Source of the DNA: Paenibacillus odorifer | Lineage (GTDB): Bacteria > Bacillota > Bacilli > Paenibacillales > Paenibacillaceae | NCBI RefSeq assembly: GCF_000758725.1 | Contig: NZ_CP009428.1 | Coordinates: forward strand, 1,860,001 to 1,924,000 | Direction: 5' to 3' | DNA: 64,000 nt | Shown: positions 52,371 to 61,050 of the stretch, in pieces | How the letters are laid out: each line of letters starts with the position of its first letter | Position numbering within the stretch: position 1 is the first letter of the stretch | Notes under the pieces: model-generated | The model's input: the letters and a program-made list of their open reading frames with translations, nothing else | Database searches by the model: none | What the model was told of the DNA's origin: nothing | Translations under genes and position numbers: made by a program

Positions 52371-54737
52371 TTGGACGACAAAATTTTGCATACGCTTGAA
52401 TATCGCAAGATTTTAAATAAATTAATGCAATATACGCAAACCCCCATGGGGAGATTGGCTGCTGAGCAGCTAAGACCCTCCGGCGATTTCGAAGGCGTGA
52501 AGAAGCTGCTTCAAGCCACGGATGAAGCGGCTAATGTGGACCGCCTGAAGGGTATTCCTTCGTTCGGCGGGGTAAGCGATATTCGAGCTGCACTAAAACG
52601 TGCGTCTATAGGCGGAATGCTGGGAACAACTGAGCTGCTGGCCGTTGGAAATACCATTGGCGGCGCACGCAGAGTCAAACGTTTCCTGGCAGCTATGCAT
52701 GAGGAAGAAAAGATTGAGCTCCTGTTCTCACTGAGCGACGTTTTATCGGAGCAAAAACATGTGGAAGATGCCATCCGCTTATGTATAGACGAGAATGCTG
52801 ATGTACTTGATACAGCTAGTTCTGAGCTGGCTAACATTCGCCGTGAATTGCGCGGAGGAGAGACCAGAATTCGTGAGAAGCTGGATTCGATGATTCGTTC
52901 GTCTTCTGTAGCAAAAATGCTGCAGGATCAGCTGGTAACCATTCGTGGTGATCGGTTTGTTATTCCTGTAAAAGCGGAGTACCGTGCCCATTTCGGCGGT
53001 ATCGTACATGATCAGTCTGGATCAGGAGCGACTTTATTTATCGAGCCAGAGTCTATTGTGGCGATGAATAATAAACTTCGTGAAACACGGCTGCGTGAGG
53101 AACGGGAAATCGAGATCATTTTACACAGGCTGACGGCACTTGTAGCCGACATTGCGGAAGAAATGACCTACGATATTGATATTCTGGGAGAACTGGACTT
53201 CATCTTCTCCAAGGCGCGTCTTGCTCGTGATATGAAGGCTACTCAGCCGCGCATGAATGACCGCGGTTATCTTAAGCTGCGCAAAGGGCGGCATCCGCTT
53301 ATTCCAGCGGAGCATGTGGTTCCTTTGGACGTGGAGCTGGGCAATCAATACAGCTCAATTATCGTAACCGGACCGAATACCGGTGGTAAGACCGTTACCC
53401 TCAAAACCATCGGCTTGTTAAGCTTAATGTCGATGTCCGGCTTGTTTATTCCAGCAGAGGAAGGCAGCCAGATGTGTGTATTTGATGCCATTTATGCTGA
53501 TATTGGTGATGAACAGAGCATTGAGCAAAGTCTGAGTACCTTCTCTAGTCATATGACTAATATTATCTCCATTCTGCGTAGAATGACTCCTAAGAGCCTC
53601 ATTCTGCTTGATGAAGTGGGTGCTGGAACCGACCCGGCAGAAGGCTCTGCGCTGGCAATTGCCATTCTGGAGCATATTCACCGGATCGAATGCCGGATGG
53701 TCGCAACAACACATTATAGCGAATTGAAAGCTTACGCTTATGAGCGTAAGGGAGTCATCAATGCCAGTATGGAATTTGATGTCCAGACCCTTAGCCCAAC
53801 CTATCGCTTGTTGATCGGCGTACCGGGACGAAGCAACGCCTTTGCGATTGCTGAGCGTCTAGGCCTGCCTCATGCGATTCTGGAGCATGCCCGCGGCGAA
53901 GTGAAGGAAGAAGATCTGCGCGTGGAGCATATGATTGCTTCTCTCGAAGAGAATCGGCTGGGAGCGGAACAGGAGCATGAACGTGCAGAGGGCATCCGCC
54001 GTGAAGTGGAGGAGCTACGCAGCAGACAACAGCAAGAGCTTGAGAAGCTGGAAAGCCAGCGCGAGAAACGCCTCGAGAAGGCAGAGAAGGACGCCAGCGC
54101 GATCCTGGACAAAGCGCGTAAGGAAGCTGAGGAAATTATCAGTGATTTGCGCCGCTTGGCTATGGAAGAAGGAGCTTCAGTTAAAGAGCATAAGCTGATT
54201 GAAGCGCGGCGACGTCTGGATGAAGCTGAGCCATCACCGCGCAAGAAGGCTGCTACCCGCAAGACTGCCAAGGCCCCACGGACAATTGGTCCTGGAGATG
54301 AAGTGAAAGTCGACAGCTTGAACCAAAAGGGCTTTGTGGTGGAGCTAAGCGGTACTAAAGAGGCGCTGGTGCAGTTTGGCATTATGAAGATGAAGGTAAG
54401 GCTGGATGATTTGGAATTGCTCTCCTCGAAGGCAACAGCTGCGCCAACGGCCCTTCGCCATGCGACAACCGTCAAACGTTCCCGTGATGAGAACATTCGC
54501 AGTGAACTGGATTTGCGCGGCACTAACCTGGAGGAAGCTATCATGGAGACAGATCGTTTTATCGATGAAGCCTTTTTAGGTAATCTGGGCCAAATCGCCA
54601 TCATTCATGGTAAAGGAACGGGTGTGCTGCGCACAGGAATTCAGGAATATTTGCGTAAGCACAAGCATGTGAAGAGTTATCGGCTCGGGAATTATAACGA
54701 AGGCGGCGCGGGCGTAACTGTGGCTGAGCTGCAATAG
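52371..54737 (+). CDS. mutS2: Endonuclease MutS2
   Basis: A 788-residue MutS2 protein. It has the MutS core and lever region (1-310), an ABC-type ATPase with Walker A GPNTGGKT at residues 334-341 and ILLDEVGAGTDPAEG as Walker B/D-loop, a long charged coiled coil (about 510-640), a KOW-like segment and a C-terminal Smr nuclease domain (LDLRGTNLEEA; IIHGKGTGVLR). MutS2 suppresses homologous recombination and, in Bacillus, helps rescue collided ribosomes. It starts with TTG at 52371 (AAGGGAG upstream at long spacing). The position after zapA fits Bacillus order, although cvpA and polX are absent here. Confidence 0.95.
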   Translation: MDDKILHTLEYRKILNKLMQYTQTPMGRLAAEQLRPSGDFEGVKKLLQATDEAANVDRLKGIPSFGGVSDIRAALKRASIGGMLGTTELLAVGNTIGGARRVKRFLAAMHEEEKIELLFSLSDVLSEQKHVEDAIRLCIDENADVLDTASSELANIRRELRGGETRIREKLDSMIRSSSVAKMLQDQLVTIRGDRFVIPVKAEYRAHFGGIVHDQSGSGATLFIEPESIVAMNNKLRETRLREEREIEIILHRLTALVADIAEEMTYDIDILGELDFIFSKARLARDMKATQPRMNDRGYLKLRKGRHPLIPAEHVVPLDVELGNQYSSIIVTGPNTGGKTVTLKTIGLLSLMSMSGLFIPAEEGSQMCVFDAIYADIGDEQSIEQSLSTFSSHMTNIISILRRMTPKSLILLDEVGAGTDPAEGSALAIAILEHIHRIECRMVATTHYSELKAYAYERKGVINASMEFDVQTLSPTYRLLIGVPGRSNAFAIAERLGLPHAILEHARGEVKEEDLRVEHMIASLEENRLGAEQEHERAEGIRREVEELRSRQQQELEKLESQREKRLEKAEKDASAILDKARKEAEEIISDLRRLAMEEGASVKEHKLIEARRRLDEAEPSPRKKAATRKTAKAPRTIGPGDEVKVDSLNQKGFVVELSGTKEALVQFGIMKMKVRLDDLELLSSKATAAPTALRHATTVKRSRDENIRSELDLRGTNLEEAIMETDRFIDEAFLGNLGQIAIIHGKGTGVLRTGIQEYLRKHKHVKSYRLGNYNEGGAGVTVAELQ

Positions 54738-54768
54738 CGGGATTTCCCGGCAGAAAGAAGGGGAAAGC

Positions 54769-55188
54769 GTGCAAGAAGATATTGATCTTTTGCTGGGTCA
54801 TCCGCTAGGTGCCTTGCTTGGCTACTTCGCAGTGGCGATTCTTGGGCTAGTTGTATTTCTGTCTTTTTTTGAAATGGTAACGAAATATAATTGCTGGGAA
54901 GAAATACGTAAGGGAAACCTGGCAGTGGCAATGGCCACAGGCGGTAAAATCTTCGGGATTTGCAACGTACTGCGTTTCAGCATTGAAGCTGGTGTTTCAA
55001 TTTATGAGACAATGAAGTGGTCCGTCGTCGGTTTTTTGCTGCTGCTGCTTGCCTATTTTTTATTTGAATTTCTGACCCCTGTATTCTCTATTGACGAGGA
55101 GATCGCTGCGGATAACCGTGCTGTTGGACTTATTGCCATGCTGATCTCGGTATCGTTGTCTTATGTAATTGGTGCGGCTATTTTTTAA
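54769..55188 (+). CDS. DUF350 family membrane protein
   Basis: A 139-residue protein with four hydrophobic segments typical of DUF350 (LLGYFAVAILGLVVFLSFF; GNLAVAMATGGKIFGI; a SLSYVIGAAIF end). Function unknown. It starts with GTG at 54769 behind AGAAGGGGAAAG, 31 bp after mutS2, so it is probably co-transcribed. A 14-bp perfect palindrome, GTCCTTATAAGGAC (55193-55206), follows the stop. Confidence 0.82.
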   Translation: MQEDIDLLLGHPLGALLGYFAVAILGLVVFLSFFEMVTKYNCWEEIRKGNLAVAMATGGKIFGICNVLRFSIEAGVSIYETMKWSVVGFLLLLLAYFLFEFLTPVFSIDEEIAADNRAVGLIAMLISVSLSYVIGAAIF

Positions 55189-55284
55189 ATCCGTCCTTAT
55201 AAGGACACCCTGCAAAGGATTATGATCTGGACAAGCTTTGAAATGAGCAGTCCCACTCTTTGTGGGGTATCTTAGGAGGAAATC

Positions 55285-55365
55285 ATGAAGATTCTCACCC
55301 GAGTTCTGTTTCTGTCAGCGATTGCTTTTATAGCAGCCGGTATTATTTATTTAATGATGAATTAA
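55285..55365 (+). CDS. Small 26-residue membrane protein
   Basis: ATG at 55285 behind a textbook ribosome site (TAGGAGGAAATC), then 26 codons and TAA. The product starts MKILTRV and continues as a single hydrophobic helix ending in MMN, so it is a predicted one-pass membrane peptide. It sits between the DUF350 and zinc-ribbon genes in the same direction, with ~95 bp and ~33 bp gaps. Function unknown; the strong ribosome site and intact helix make it likely to be expressed. Confidence 0.65.
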   Translation: MKILTRVLFLSAIAFIAAGIIYLMMN

Positions 55366-55398
55366 TTTAAAAGTGAAAGTATGAAGGAGATTAAAAAG

Positions 55399-55944
55399 AT
55401 GGAAACAACTGTATGCCCTTGGTGTCATACTGAAATTGTATGGGATGAGGAATTTGGACCTGAGGAGAATTGTCCTCACTGTAACAATGAGCTTAGCGGA
55501 TACCGCACGGTCACTGTTGGGATTGACGGCATCGAAGAAGAAGAAGTAGAGGAAGTCATAGAAGAACCCAAACAAGAGGTTGTTAATGACGATGATCTTT
55601 GGGGAGAGCCTGATAAAGACAGCGTAGTTCCAATTTATAATACGCTTAATCAATTCGGCGATGATTATGATTTGAACAAGTACGAAGAGAGTGTTTCAGC
55701 TATTCTAGCCATTCAGGAGGAGGCTCCGGAATGTACTCAATGCCATGAGCTTACGATCCTTGCGGGTAAGCAGCCTGTGAGCAGCTTTGAGCCGTCTGCT
55801 CCAGCAACATTAGGTAAATCGGTATTAACCGCTCCATTCTCACTCAATGTTTACGTGTGTCCTTCATGCTTCCATGTTCAGCACAGTCTGGCACAGGAAG
55901 ATCGTATTCAGCTCGTACGCAATTTGAGCAACGCTCAGGCGTAA
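55399..55944 (+). CDS. Zinc-ribbon protein of unknown function
   Basis: A 181-residue soluble protein. The N-terminus has CPWC (residues 6-9) and CPHC (25-28), a four-Cys zinc ribbon. A very acidic stretch (GIEEEEVEEVIEEPKQE) follows. The C-terminal half holds CTQC and CPSC pairs that could form a second zinc site. No family name is recognised; such layouts occur in adaptor or nucleic-acid-associated proteins. The ATG at 55399 is chosen because AAGGAG lies nine bases before it; an ATG six codons upstream overlaps that site. Confidence 0.8.
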   Translation: METTVCPWCHTEIVWDEEFGPEENCPHCNNELSGYRTVTVGIDGIEEEEVEEVIEEPKQEVVNDDDLWGEPDKDSVVPIYNTLNQFGDDYDLNKYEESVSAILAIQEEAPECTQCHELTILAGKQPVSSFEPSAPATLGKSVLTAPFSLNVYVCPSCFHVQHSLAQEDRIQLVRNLSNAQA

Positions 55945-55956
55945 GGTTAAGCATAT

Positions 55957-56010
55957 AAAAAAAGGGGCTGTCCCATAAGCTTATAGCTGCTGGGGCGTGC
56001 TCCTTTTTTT
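55957..56010 (+). terminator. Terminator of the zinc-ribbon gene
   Basis: AAAAAAAGGGGCTGTCCCA / TGGGGCGTGCTCCTTTTTTT (imperfect). Similar in sequence to the hairpin at 56311. Confidence 0.75.
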
Positions 56011-56082
56011 GGACCTTACTTGACCGTTGTCGAAAGCGTGCGTATATGTAATCACTGACGGATGCGCATAGTAACCCGCAAA

Positions 56083-56259
56083 CGGACACAGCCGACCTTA
56101 AGCGCCACATTATTCGATATTTGGAATGCTATCGGACTCCAGTGCAGATATTGGTCTGAAAAACGCCTAAATATGGGCCTCTTTCCAAGGATAGTATCAC
56201 TGGAGTCCGAAACCTTGTTTTAAAGGCTAAAAACATGTAAATAACGTCAACTGAGTCCG
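56083..56259 (-). repeat. Single diverged copy of the 177-bp symmetric element
   Basis: Reverse-orientation relative of the cores in the 29303-30548 array. It has the same 177-bp length, CGGAC at 56083 and 56133, and GTCCG ending at 56209 and 56259, the same 50-bp offsets as in the array. On the minus strand TGACGTTATTT, TCCGATAGCAT and CCAAAT are shared with the array core. About 35 bp beyond the core, CATATACGC resembles the linker's CATACGCGC. It lies between two converging genes, flanked by hairpins at 55957 and 56311. Confidence 0.88.
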
Positions 56260-56310
56260 CAAGCTCCATGGAATGATGGATTTACGATTAAAGCAGGCAA
56301 AATTAAAAGC

Positions 56311-56360
56311 AGGATTGTCCCAAAAGCCGTGAGAGGCTACGTGGGAGAGTCCCTTTTTTA
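56311..56360 (+). terminator. Hairpin between the repeat copy and the FAD oxidoreductase gene
   Basis: AGGATTGTCCCA / TGGGAGAGTCC with an inner GCC/GGC, followed by six T. Confidence 0.7.
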
Positions 56361-56373
56361 TTTTCTATGCTAA

Positions 56374-57624
56374 TCAGCTTTGTTTCATCACGTCCAAATT
56401 CTTAGAAGGAGAGGGTTTGGCTGACCGGGTGAGTGAGAATAAATCTAACTCAGGCCGATGTTTGCCGGTAATCGTATCCGTTAACAACTCCGCAGCGATC
56501 ATACTGTACACAGTCCCATTGCCTCCGTAGCCCTCGATGAAATAACAGTGAGGGAACTTTGGATGGGGGCCGATATATGGGAGTCCATCACGAGTAGAAC
56601 CGAACACAGCACCCCAGGAGTACTCCAGCTCAATGCCTTTGATTTCTGGAAATAAGGCCTCAAGCTCCTCAAGCAATTTTTGACCTTGAGAGATTATCCG
56701 GACCTCACGACGTTCGGGGTCTGTCAGCTGCTCATCCTTGCCTCCCGCAATAATCCTGCCTTCAGGAGTTGTCCGAAAATATAAATAAGGGCGGGCTGTC
56801 TCCCACAGCAGGCTACGCTCATGCCATTTTGGAAGATCCTTTAAAGGTTTGGTCATCACTGCATACGTGTTGATCAGCTCAGCGCCCCGGTCTTTTTTGA
56901 ACTCTTGTGTTTCATAACCCATTGCAAAAATAACATCCCTGGCAATAATCCGGCCATTTTCTGTGTGGCAAATCACGCCATCCTTAGTAAACTCATAATG
57001 TTTCGCTTCGCTCTGTTCAAAGACGCGTACACCATTCGACGCTGCCTTGGCGATTAAGCTGTGCACCGTTCGATAAGGATTCGCTTCGGCATCCCCACGT
57101 GAATAAAGTCCTGCTGGTTTTGAAAAAGAGTATAGAGCTGCAATCTTTTCCTCTTCCCAGAATTCAGAATCGAAACCGTTAGCTGCGAGATTCTCATATT
57201 CTTCCCGCAATGCAGGTACATCCTCTGATGTGCTGGCATATAAAAGACTGCTGCGTGGAATGATCTGTGGATCGATATCGAGCTTGTCCGGCAGGTCCAG
57301 AATGTTCCTAACCCCAGCTTGGCATAACTGATAAAAGAGCAAACCGTTCTTTTGCCCAAAAGTGTTCATACATGAGGTTAATGATTTATCGTTGGAAATT
57401 TGCAGGAGCCCTGTGTTAGCATGCGAGCTGCCGCTACCGACCCGTTTTTTTTCAATCAGAACAGTATCCGCTCCACTTAAGGACAAACGATAGGAAGCCA
57501 TCGCTCCACCCATTCCCGCGCCTACAACCAGACAATCACAATGAATAGTACCTTCTAGAGTGGGGTAAGTCGGAGGGTTCTGTAAAGTGCTAGACCAAGG
57601 TGTGCTTCCACTATTTAAATTCAT
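56374..57624 (-). CDS. FAD-dependent oxidoreductase (DAO family)
   Basis: A 416-residue enzyme of the D-amino-acid-oxidase/glycine-oxidase fold. The FAD-binding motif is CLVVGAGMGGAMASYRLS near residue 30, followed by GSSHANTGLL; a second nucleotide contact is VIFAMGYE and the end has YIGPHPKFPHCYFIEGYGGNG. It oxidises an amine or amino acid; the substrate is unknown, and it resembles YurR/OrdL-type proteins. GAAGGAGCG stands before the ATG. It converges on the zinc-ribbon gene and has no operon partners. Confidence 0.87.
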   Translation of the reverse strand: MNLNSGSTPWSSTLQNPPTYPTLEGTIHCDCLVVGAGMGGAMASYRLSLSGADTVLIEKKRVGSGSSHANTGLLQISNDKSLTSCMNTFGQKNGLLFYQLCQAGVRNILDLPDKLDIDPQIIPRSSLLYASTSEDVPALREEYENLAANGFDSEFWEEEKIAALYSFSKPAGLYSRGDAEANPYRTVHSLIAKAASNGVRVFEQSEAKHYEFTKDGVICHTENGRIIARDVIFAMGYETQEFKKDRGAELINTYAVMTKPLKDLPKWHERSLLWETARPYLYFRTTPEGRIIAGGKDEQLTDPERREVRIISQGQKLLEELEALFPEIKGIELEYSWGAVFGSTRDGLPYIGPHPKFPHCYFIEGYGGNGTVYSMIAAELLTDTITGKHRPELDLFSLTRSAKPSPSKNLDVMKQS

Positions 57625-57799
57625 GAATTGTTCGCTCCTTCATTCGTGCCGTGATTAGTATTGGCGGCAATTTATCGTCTCATTCGCAGCGTGTTCTTAT
57701 TTCTGTCATAACTCTCTAGTGCTTTTCGGCAAATAAATAGCGCGCTTAAGCGGCATACTAATGCCTGTTTGAATCAACTACAAGGAGGGACTACAACAA

Positions 57800-58033
57800 A
57801 TGCAATCAACGCAAATGCAAGCGCTAAGTGGTAAAGAATTGGAATATATCGCTGACTCCATCTCCAATGAGGACTTGCTTCTTAAGCAATGTGCAGCAAC
57901 GGCTGCGACAACACAGAATCAACAGGTTCGTCAAATTTGTATGCAGCATATGCAAAATCACACCAAGCACATGACTGAGCTCACTCAGTTAATCCAACAA
58001 CATCAACAATACGCGCCAACAAGCCCACAATAA
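57800..58033 (+). CDS. Small spore coat-like protein
   Basis: A 77-residue Gln/His/Met-rich helical protein (GKELEYIADSISNEDLLLKQC) similar to the small CotF-related coat proteins encoded next to a full CotF domain. CAAGGAGGG precedes the ATG. It is followed after 30 bp by the CotF-like gene. A CATACTAAT sequence at about 57754 resembles the -10 of mother-cell sigma factors (E or K), but no clear -35 was seen. Likely expressed in the mother cell late in sporulation. Confidence 0.75.
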   Translation: MQSTQMQALSGKELEYIADSISNEDLLLKQCAATAATTQNQQVRQICMQHMQNHTKHMTELTQLIQQHQQYAPTSPQ

Positions 58034-58063
58034 TTGCAATATTAATTCTAAGGAGGTTATTTA

Positions 58064-58447
58064 ATGAACGCGCAAAATACTGGAGCATTTATGCCGGATG
58101 AGGATTTACTAAACACCATTTTGTGTGATTTGAAGCGGACCGTACGCGAATATGCTACAGCTGCTACAGAATCAGCATGTCCAGCGGTTCGTAGGGTTTT
58201 TAATACTATGACCATGGACACACTGCAACTCCAAGGTGATTTATACACGCATATGTCTCAATTGAATATGTATCCTGCACCTGCAAAAGCATTGCGCCAA
58301 GATGTGGACAAGCAGCTTCAAACCGCACAGCAAATGCAACAGCAAACAGGGCAATTCGTTCAACAAAAAACAGGGCAATTTGGCGCATCCGCTCAGAATG
58401 CTCATATTCCGGCTAACGGACAACATCAGCCTTCTCATTTAATGTAA
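58064..58447 (+). CDS. Spore coat protein, CotF family
   Basis: A 127-residue protein. Residues 10-75 carry the CotF (coat F) domain: DEDLLNTILCDLKRTVREYA and TAATESACPAVRRVFN. This pattern is typical of the short CotF/YhcQ coat proteins of Bacillales. The tail is Gln-rich, with a GQFVQQKTGQFG near-repeat. AAGGAGG precedes the ATG. Forms a two-gene sporulation unit with the preceding gene and ends at a strong terminator. Confidence 0.85.
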   Translation: MNAQNTGAFMPDEDLLNTILCDLKRTVREYATAATESACPAVRRVFNTMTMDTLQLQGDLYTHMSQLNMYPAPAKALRQDVDKQLQTAQQMQQQTGQFVQQKTGQFGASAQNAHIPANGQHQPSHLM

Positions 58448-58493
58448 CCATGATGGTTGGCGAATGAAGCAAATCGCTTCATGTGTGTGGAGC

Positions 58494-58541
58494 TAACGCC
58501 CGTTTTTACTGGTTAAATCCGGTAGAACGGGCGTTTTTTCT
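58494..58541 (+). terminator. Terminator of the coat protein genes
   Basis: AACGCCCG / CGGGCGTT with an inner CTGG/CCGG stem, then six T. Confidence 0.9.
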
Positions 58542-58706
58542 ATATTTTTGAGTATGCTCTATATAAACTCAGCCTTTCATGGGAGCTCCTATAGGGTTAT
58601 TTTGTTTGCAGAGATGCACATTTCATGTCATATTAGTATTAAACTCTTTTCGCGGGGCGACGCATTAATAGCGTACCGTCATTGGCGAACTATCCGGAGG
58701 GAAGGC

Positions 58707-59207
58707 ATGAAGGAAATGAACGAGCTTAAGAGGAAAGTGCTGGAACTGCTTAAGGAAGACGCGAGAAGATCTACTGCACTCTTGGCAACGCTGCTTGGCG
58801 CGGAGGAAGAAGATGTGAAGACTGCGATTGAGCAGTTGGAGAAAGATCATGTCATTGTAAAATATGCTGCCGTTGTAAACTGGGATAAAGTGGACGATGA
58901 GAAGGTAACCGCACTGATTGAGGTGCAGATTACGCCTGAACGAGGGCGTGGTTTTGAAGGAATTGCCGAGCGAATCTACCTGTATCCACAGGTCAAATCA
59001 GTTTATCTGATGTCTGGTGCTTATGATCTTCTGGTGGAAGTGGAAGGCCGGAATTTACGTGAAGTGGCCAATTTCGTATCTGAGAAGCTGTCTCCAATCG
59101 ATTCAGTACTTTCAACCAAAACGAATTTTACCCTTAAAAAATACAAACAGGACGGGATCATCTTCGAAGAGCATGAAGAAGACAACCGTCTGATGATCTC
59201 TCCATAA
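58707..59207 (+). CDS. alaR: Lrp/AsnC-family regulator, AlaR-like
   Basis: A 166-residue regulator: N-terminal helix-turn-helix (residues ~3-55; LKRKVLELLKEDARRSTALL) and a C-terminal RAM ligand-binding domain (about 70-150; VTALIEVQITPERGRGFEG, VYLMSGAYDLLVEVEG). Lrp-type proteins sense amino acids. The ATG at 58707 has GGAGGG six bases upstream; the open frame before it lacks a domain. An aminotransferase gene follows after 13 bp, as in the B. subtilis alaR-alaT (yugG-yugH) pair, so alanine is the likely effector. Confidence 0.88.
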   Translation: MKEMNELKRKVLELLKEDARRSTALLATLLGAEEEDVKTAIEQLEKDHVIVKYAAVVNWDKVDDEKVTALIEVQITPERGRGFEGIAERIYLYPQVKSVYLMSGAYDLLVEVEGRNLREVANFVSEKLSPIDSVLSTKTNFTLKKYKQDGIIFEEHEEDNRLMISP

Positions 59208-59220
59208 AGGAAGTAATCAT

Positions 59221-60441
59221 ATGATCACGAATAAATCGCAGCTAACTGGAGAAGACAGCAAATCAATGGATTCTTATTTGGCCCCGTTGGTACAGCAAAT
59301 TCAACCTTCGGGTATCCGCAAGTTTTTTGATCTGGCTGCAGGTAGCAAGGATATCATCTCTCTGGGAGTCGGAGAGCCTGACTTTAAGACCCCCTGGCAT
59401 GTCAGAGAGGCTTGTGTCTATTCGCTGGAAAGAGGGTTTACAGGGTATACATCCAATGCAGGGATGCCTGAACTGCGGGAAGGGATCGCAAATTACTTAC
59501 ACAGCCGTTTTGCTGTGGAATATGATCCTGCCAATCAAATTATTGCAACCGTTGGCGGAAGTGAGGCCATCGACTTGGCGCTACGTGCGCTGATTTCACC
59601 GGGGGATGAAATTCTGATTCCGGAGCCTTGTTATATCTCTTACTCGCCGATTACCGCGATTGGTGGAGGGATACCTGTAGGTATTGAAACGGTTGGTGAG
59701 AATAACTTTAAACTTACTGCGGAAAGCCTGGAAGCCAAAATCACTCCGCGCTCCAAGGTTCTGATTTTGTGTTACCCAAGTAACCCTACGGGAAGTGTAA
59801 TGACCCGAGAAGATTGGGAGCCGATTGCTAAGGTAGTAGAGAAACATGATCTTATAGTGATTTCAGATGAGATTTATGCAGAGTTGTCTTATGGCATTAA
59901 TCACGTCAGCTTTGCCTCTTTACCAGGCATGATAGACCGTACGATTCTGGTTAGCGGCTTCTCCAAAGCTTTTGCAATGACCGGATGGCGGATGGGTTAT
60001 GCTTGTGGTCACCCGGATCTTATCGCTGCAATGCTTAAGATTCACCAGTACACTGTCATGTGTGCTCCTTCTATGGGACAGGTGGCTGCACTTGAAGCGC
60101 TGACCAATGGTATGGAAGAGAAGGACCGGATGGTAGATTCCTATAATCAACGGCGGAGGTTGATCGTCAAAGGCCTACGCGATGCGGGGCTGGAGTGCCA
60201 TGAGCCGCAGGGCGCCTTCTACGCTTTCCCAAGCGTGCGCAAGACAGGGCTGACTTCTGATCAATTTGCTCAGCGGCTTTTGCTTGAATACAAGGTTGCG
60301 GCTGTGCCTGGAAGTGTCTTTGGATTAGGTGGAGAAGGTTACTTGCGCTGTTCCTACGCCACATCAGTATCTCAACTGAACGAAGCAGTAGAACGAATTG
60401 GTGCTTTTGTCACAAAGCTTACACGTGAGAGAACGGATTAG
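59221..60441 (+). CDS. alaT: PLP-dependent aminotransferase, AlaT-like
   Basis: A 406-residue class I aminotransferase. The PLP lysine is Lys249 in SGFSKAFAMTGWRMGY; YPSNPTGSVM and the AVPGSVFGLGGEGYLRCSYA end are typical. It matches the PatA/AlaT group, which transfers amino groups between alanine or other amino acids and keto acids. The N-terminus is ~15 residues longer than usual, and a second ATG (codon 16, MDSYLAPLV) could be the real start; AAAGGAAG favours the first. Co-transcribed with the Lrp-type regulator, as alaR-alaT. Confidence 0.88.
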   Translation: MITNKSQLTGEDSKSMDSYLAPLVQQIQPSGIRKFFDLAAGSKDIISLGVGEPDFKTPWHVREACVYSLERGFTGYTSNAGMPELREGIANYLHSRFAVEYDPANQIIATVGGSEAIDLALRALISPGDEILIPEPCYISYSPITAIGGGIPVGIETVGENNFKLTAESLEAKITPRSKVLILCYPSNPTGSVMTREDWEPIAKVVEKHDLIVISDEIYAELSYGINHVSFASLPGMIDRTILVSGFSKAFAMTGWRMGYACGHPDLIAAMLKIHQYTVMCAPSMGQVAALEALTNGMEEKDRMVDSYNQRRRLIVKGLRDAGLECHEPQGAFYAFPSVRKTGLTSDQFAQRLLLEYKVAAVPGSVFGLGGEGYLRCSYATSVSQLNEAVERIGAFVTKLTRERTD

Positions 60442-60628
60442 TGAAAATTGAACTATAGCCGATCATACAATCCTATGGTATTATTTTACTTTGAGAGTAA
60501 TTAGCCCCTATAATAGAACTTACAAGGATCCATTTACTCTGGAACTAAGCGTTGCTTTGAAGTTGCTTTATTTAACTTTTATGCTATTTTGCAGCACGCG
60601 CTCAATAATACTTTTGGGAGGGATGATT

Positions 60629-60880
60629 GTGCTTAGCGCCGATTATTACTTACCTTCCTATGGTGGGAAATGTTTCTCTGGAAATGGGAAAATACCCCCC
60701 AAGGGTGATGCTTCTGCTCGCATACTCTCTCTGGAAGATGAAATTAGAATACTCCGCAGCAAGATGGAGCAGCTTTTCCTGCAGGAAAAATCATTCACTT
60801 CGGATAATGTGATTGAAATTAGCAGTTTATTGGACCTCAAAATAAATGAGTACATGAAGGGGCGTCCGGCTGGAAAATAG
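60629..60880 (+). CDS. Spo0E-like aspartyl-phosphate phosphatase
   Basis: An 83-residue protein whose C-terminal ~45 residues fit the Spo0E family helical hairpin: LEDEIRILRSKMEQLF then VIEISSLLDLKINEYM, with SSLLD in place of the family SxxLD motif. Spo0E-type proteins dephosphorylate Spo0A and delay sporulation. The N-terminal ~35 residues (ADYYLPSYGGKCFSGNGK) are unusual. The GTG at 60629 is chosen because GGGAGGG stands six bases before it and a -10 box (TATAAT at 60510-60515) lies inside the longer frame upstream. Confidence 0.75.
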   Translation: MLSADYYLPSYGGKCFSGNGKIPPKGDASARILSLEDEIRILRSKMEQLFLQEKSFTSDNVIEISSLLDLKINEYMKGRPAGK

Positions 60881-60896
60881 TGCTGCTGAATGCTCT

Positions 60897-60924
60897 TGAG
60901 AGGACCCTAGGGTCCTCTTTTTGT
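60897..60924 (+). terminator. Terminator of the Spo0E-like gene
   Basis: GAGGACCCTAGGGTCCTC, a nearly loop-less palindrome, followed by five T. Confidence 0.8.
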
Positions 60925-61050
60925 TGTTCACTCTTACTAATGACGGTGTTATTGTGTATACTCTTAATTTGCTATCTTTATTGCCTTCCTTATAGCAGAA
61001 AGCTTAAACTATCAGTATGTGATTTCAAGAATGGATAGGAGGCTTAAACC

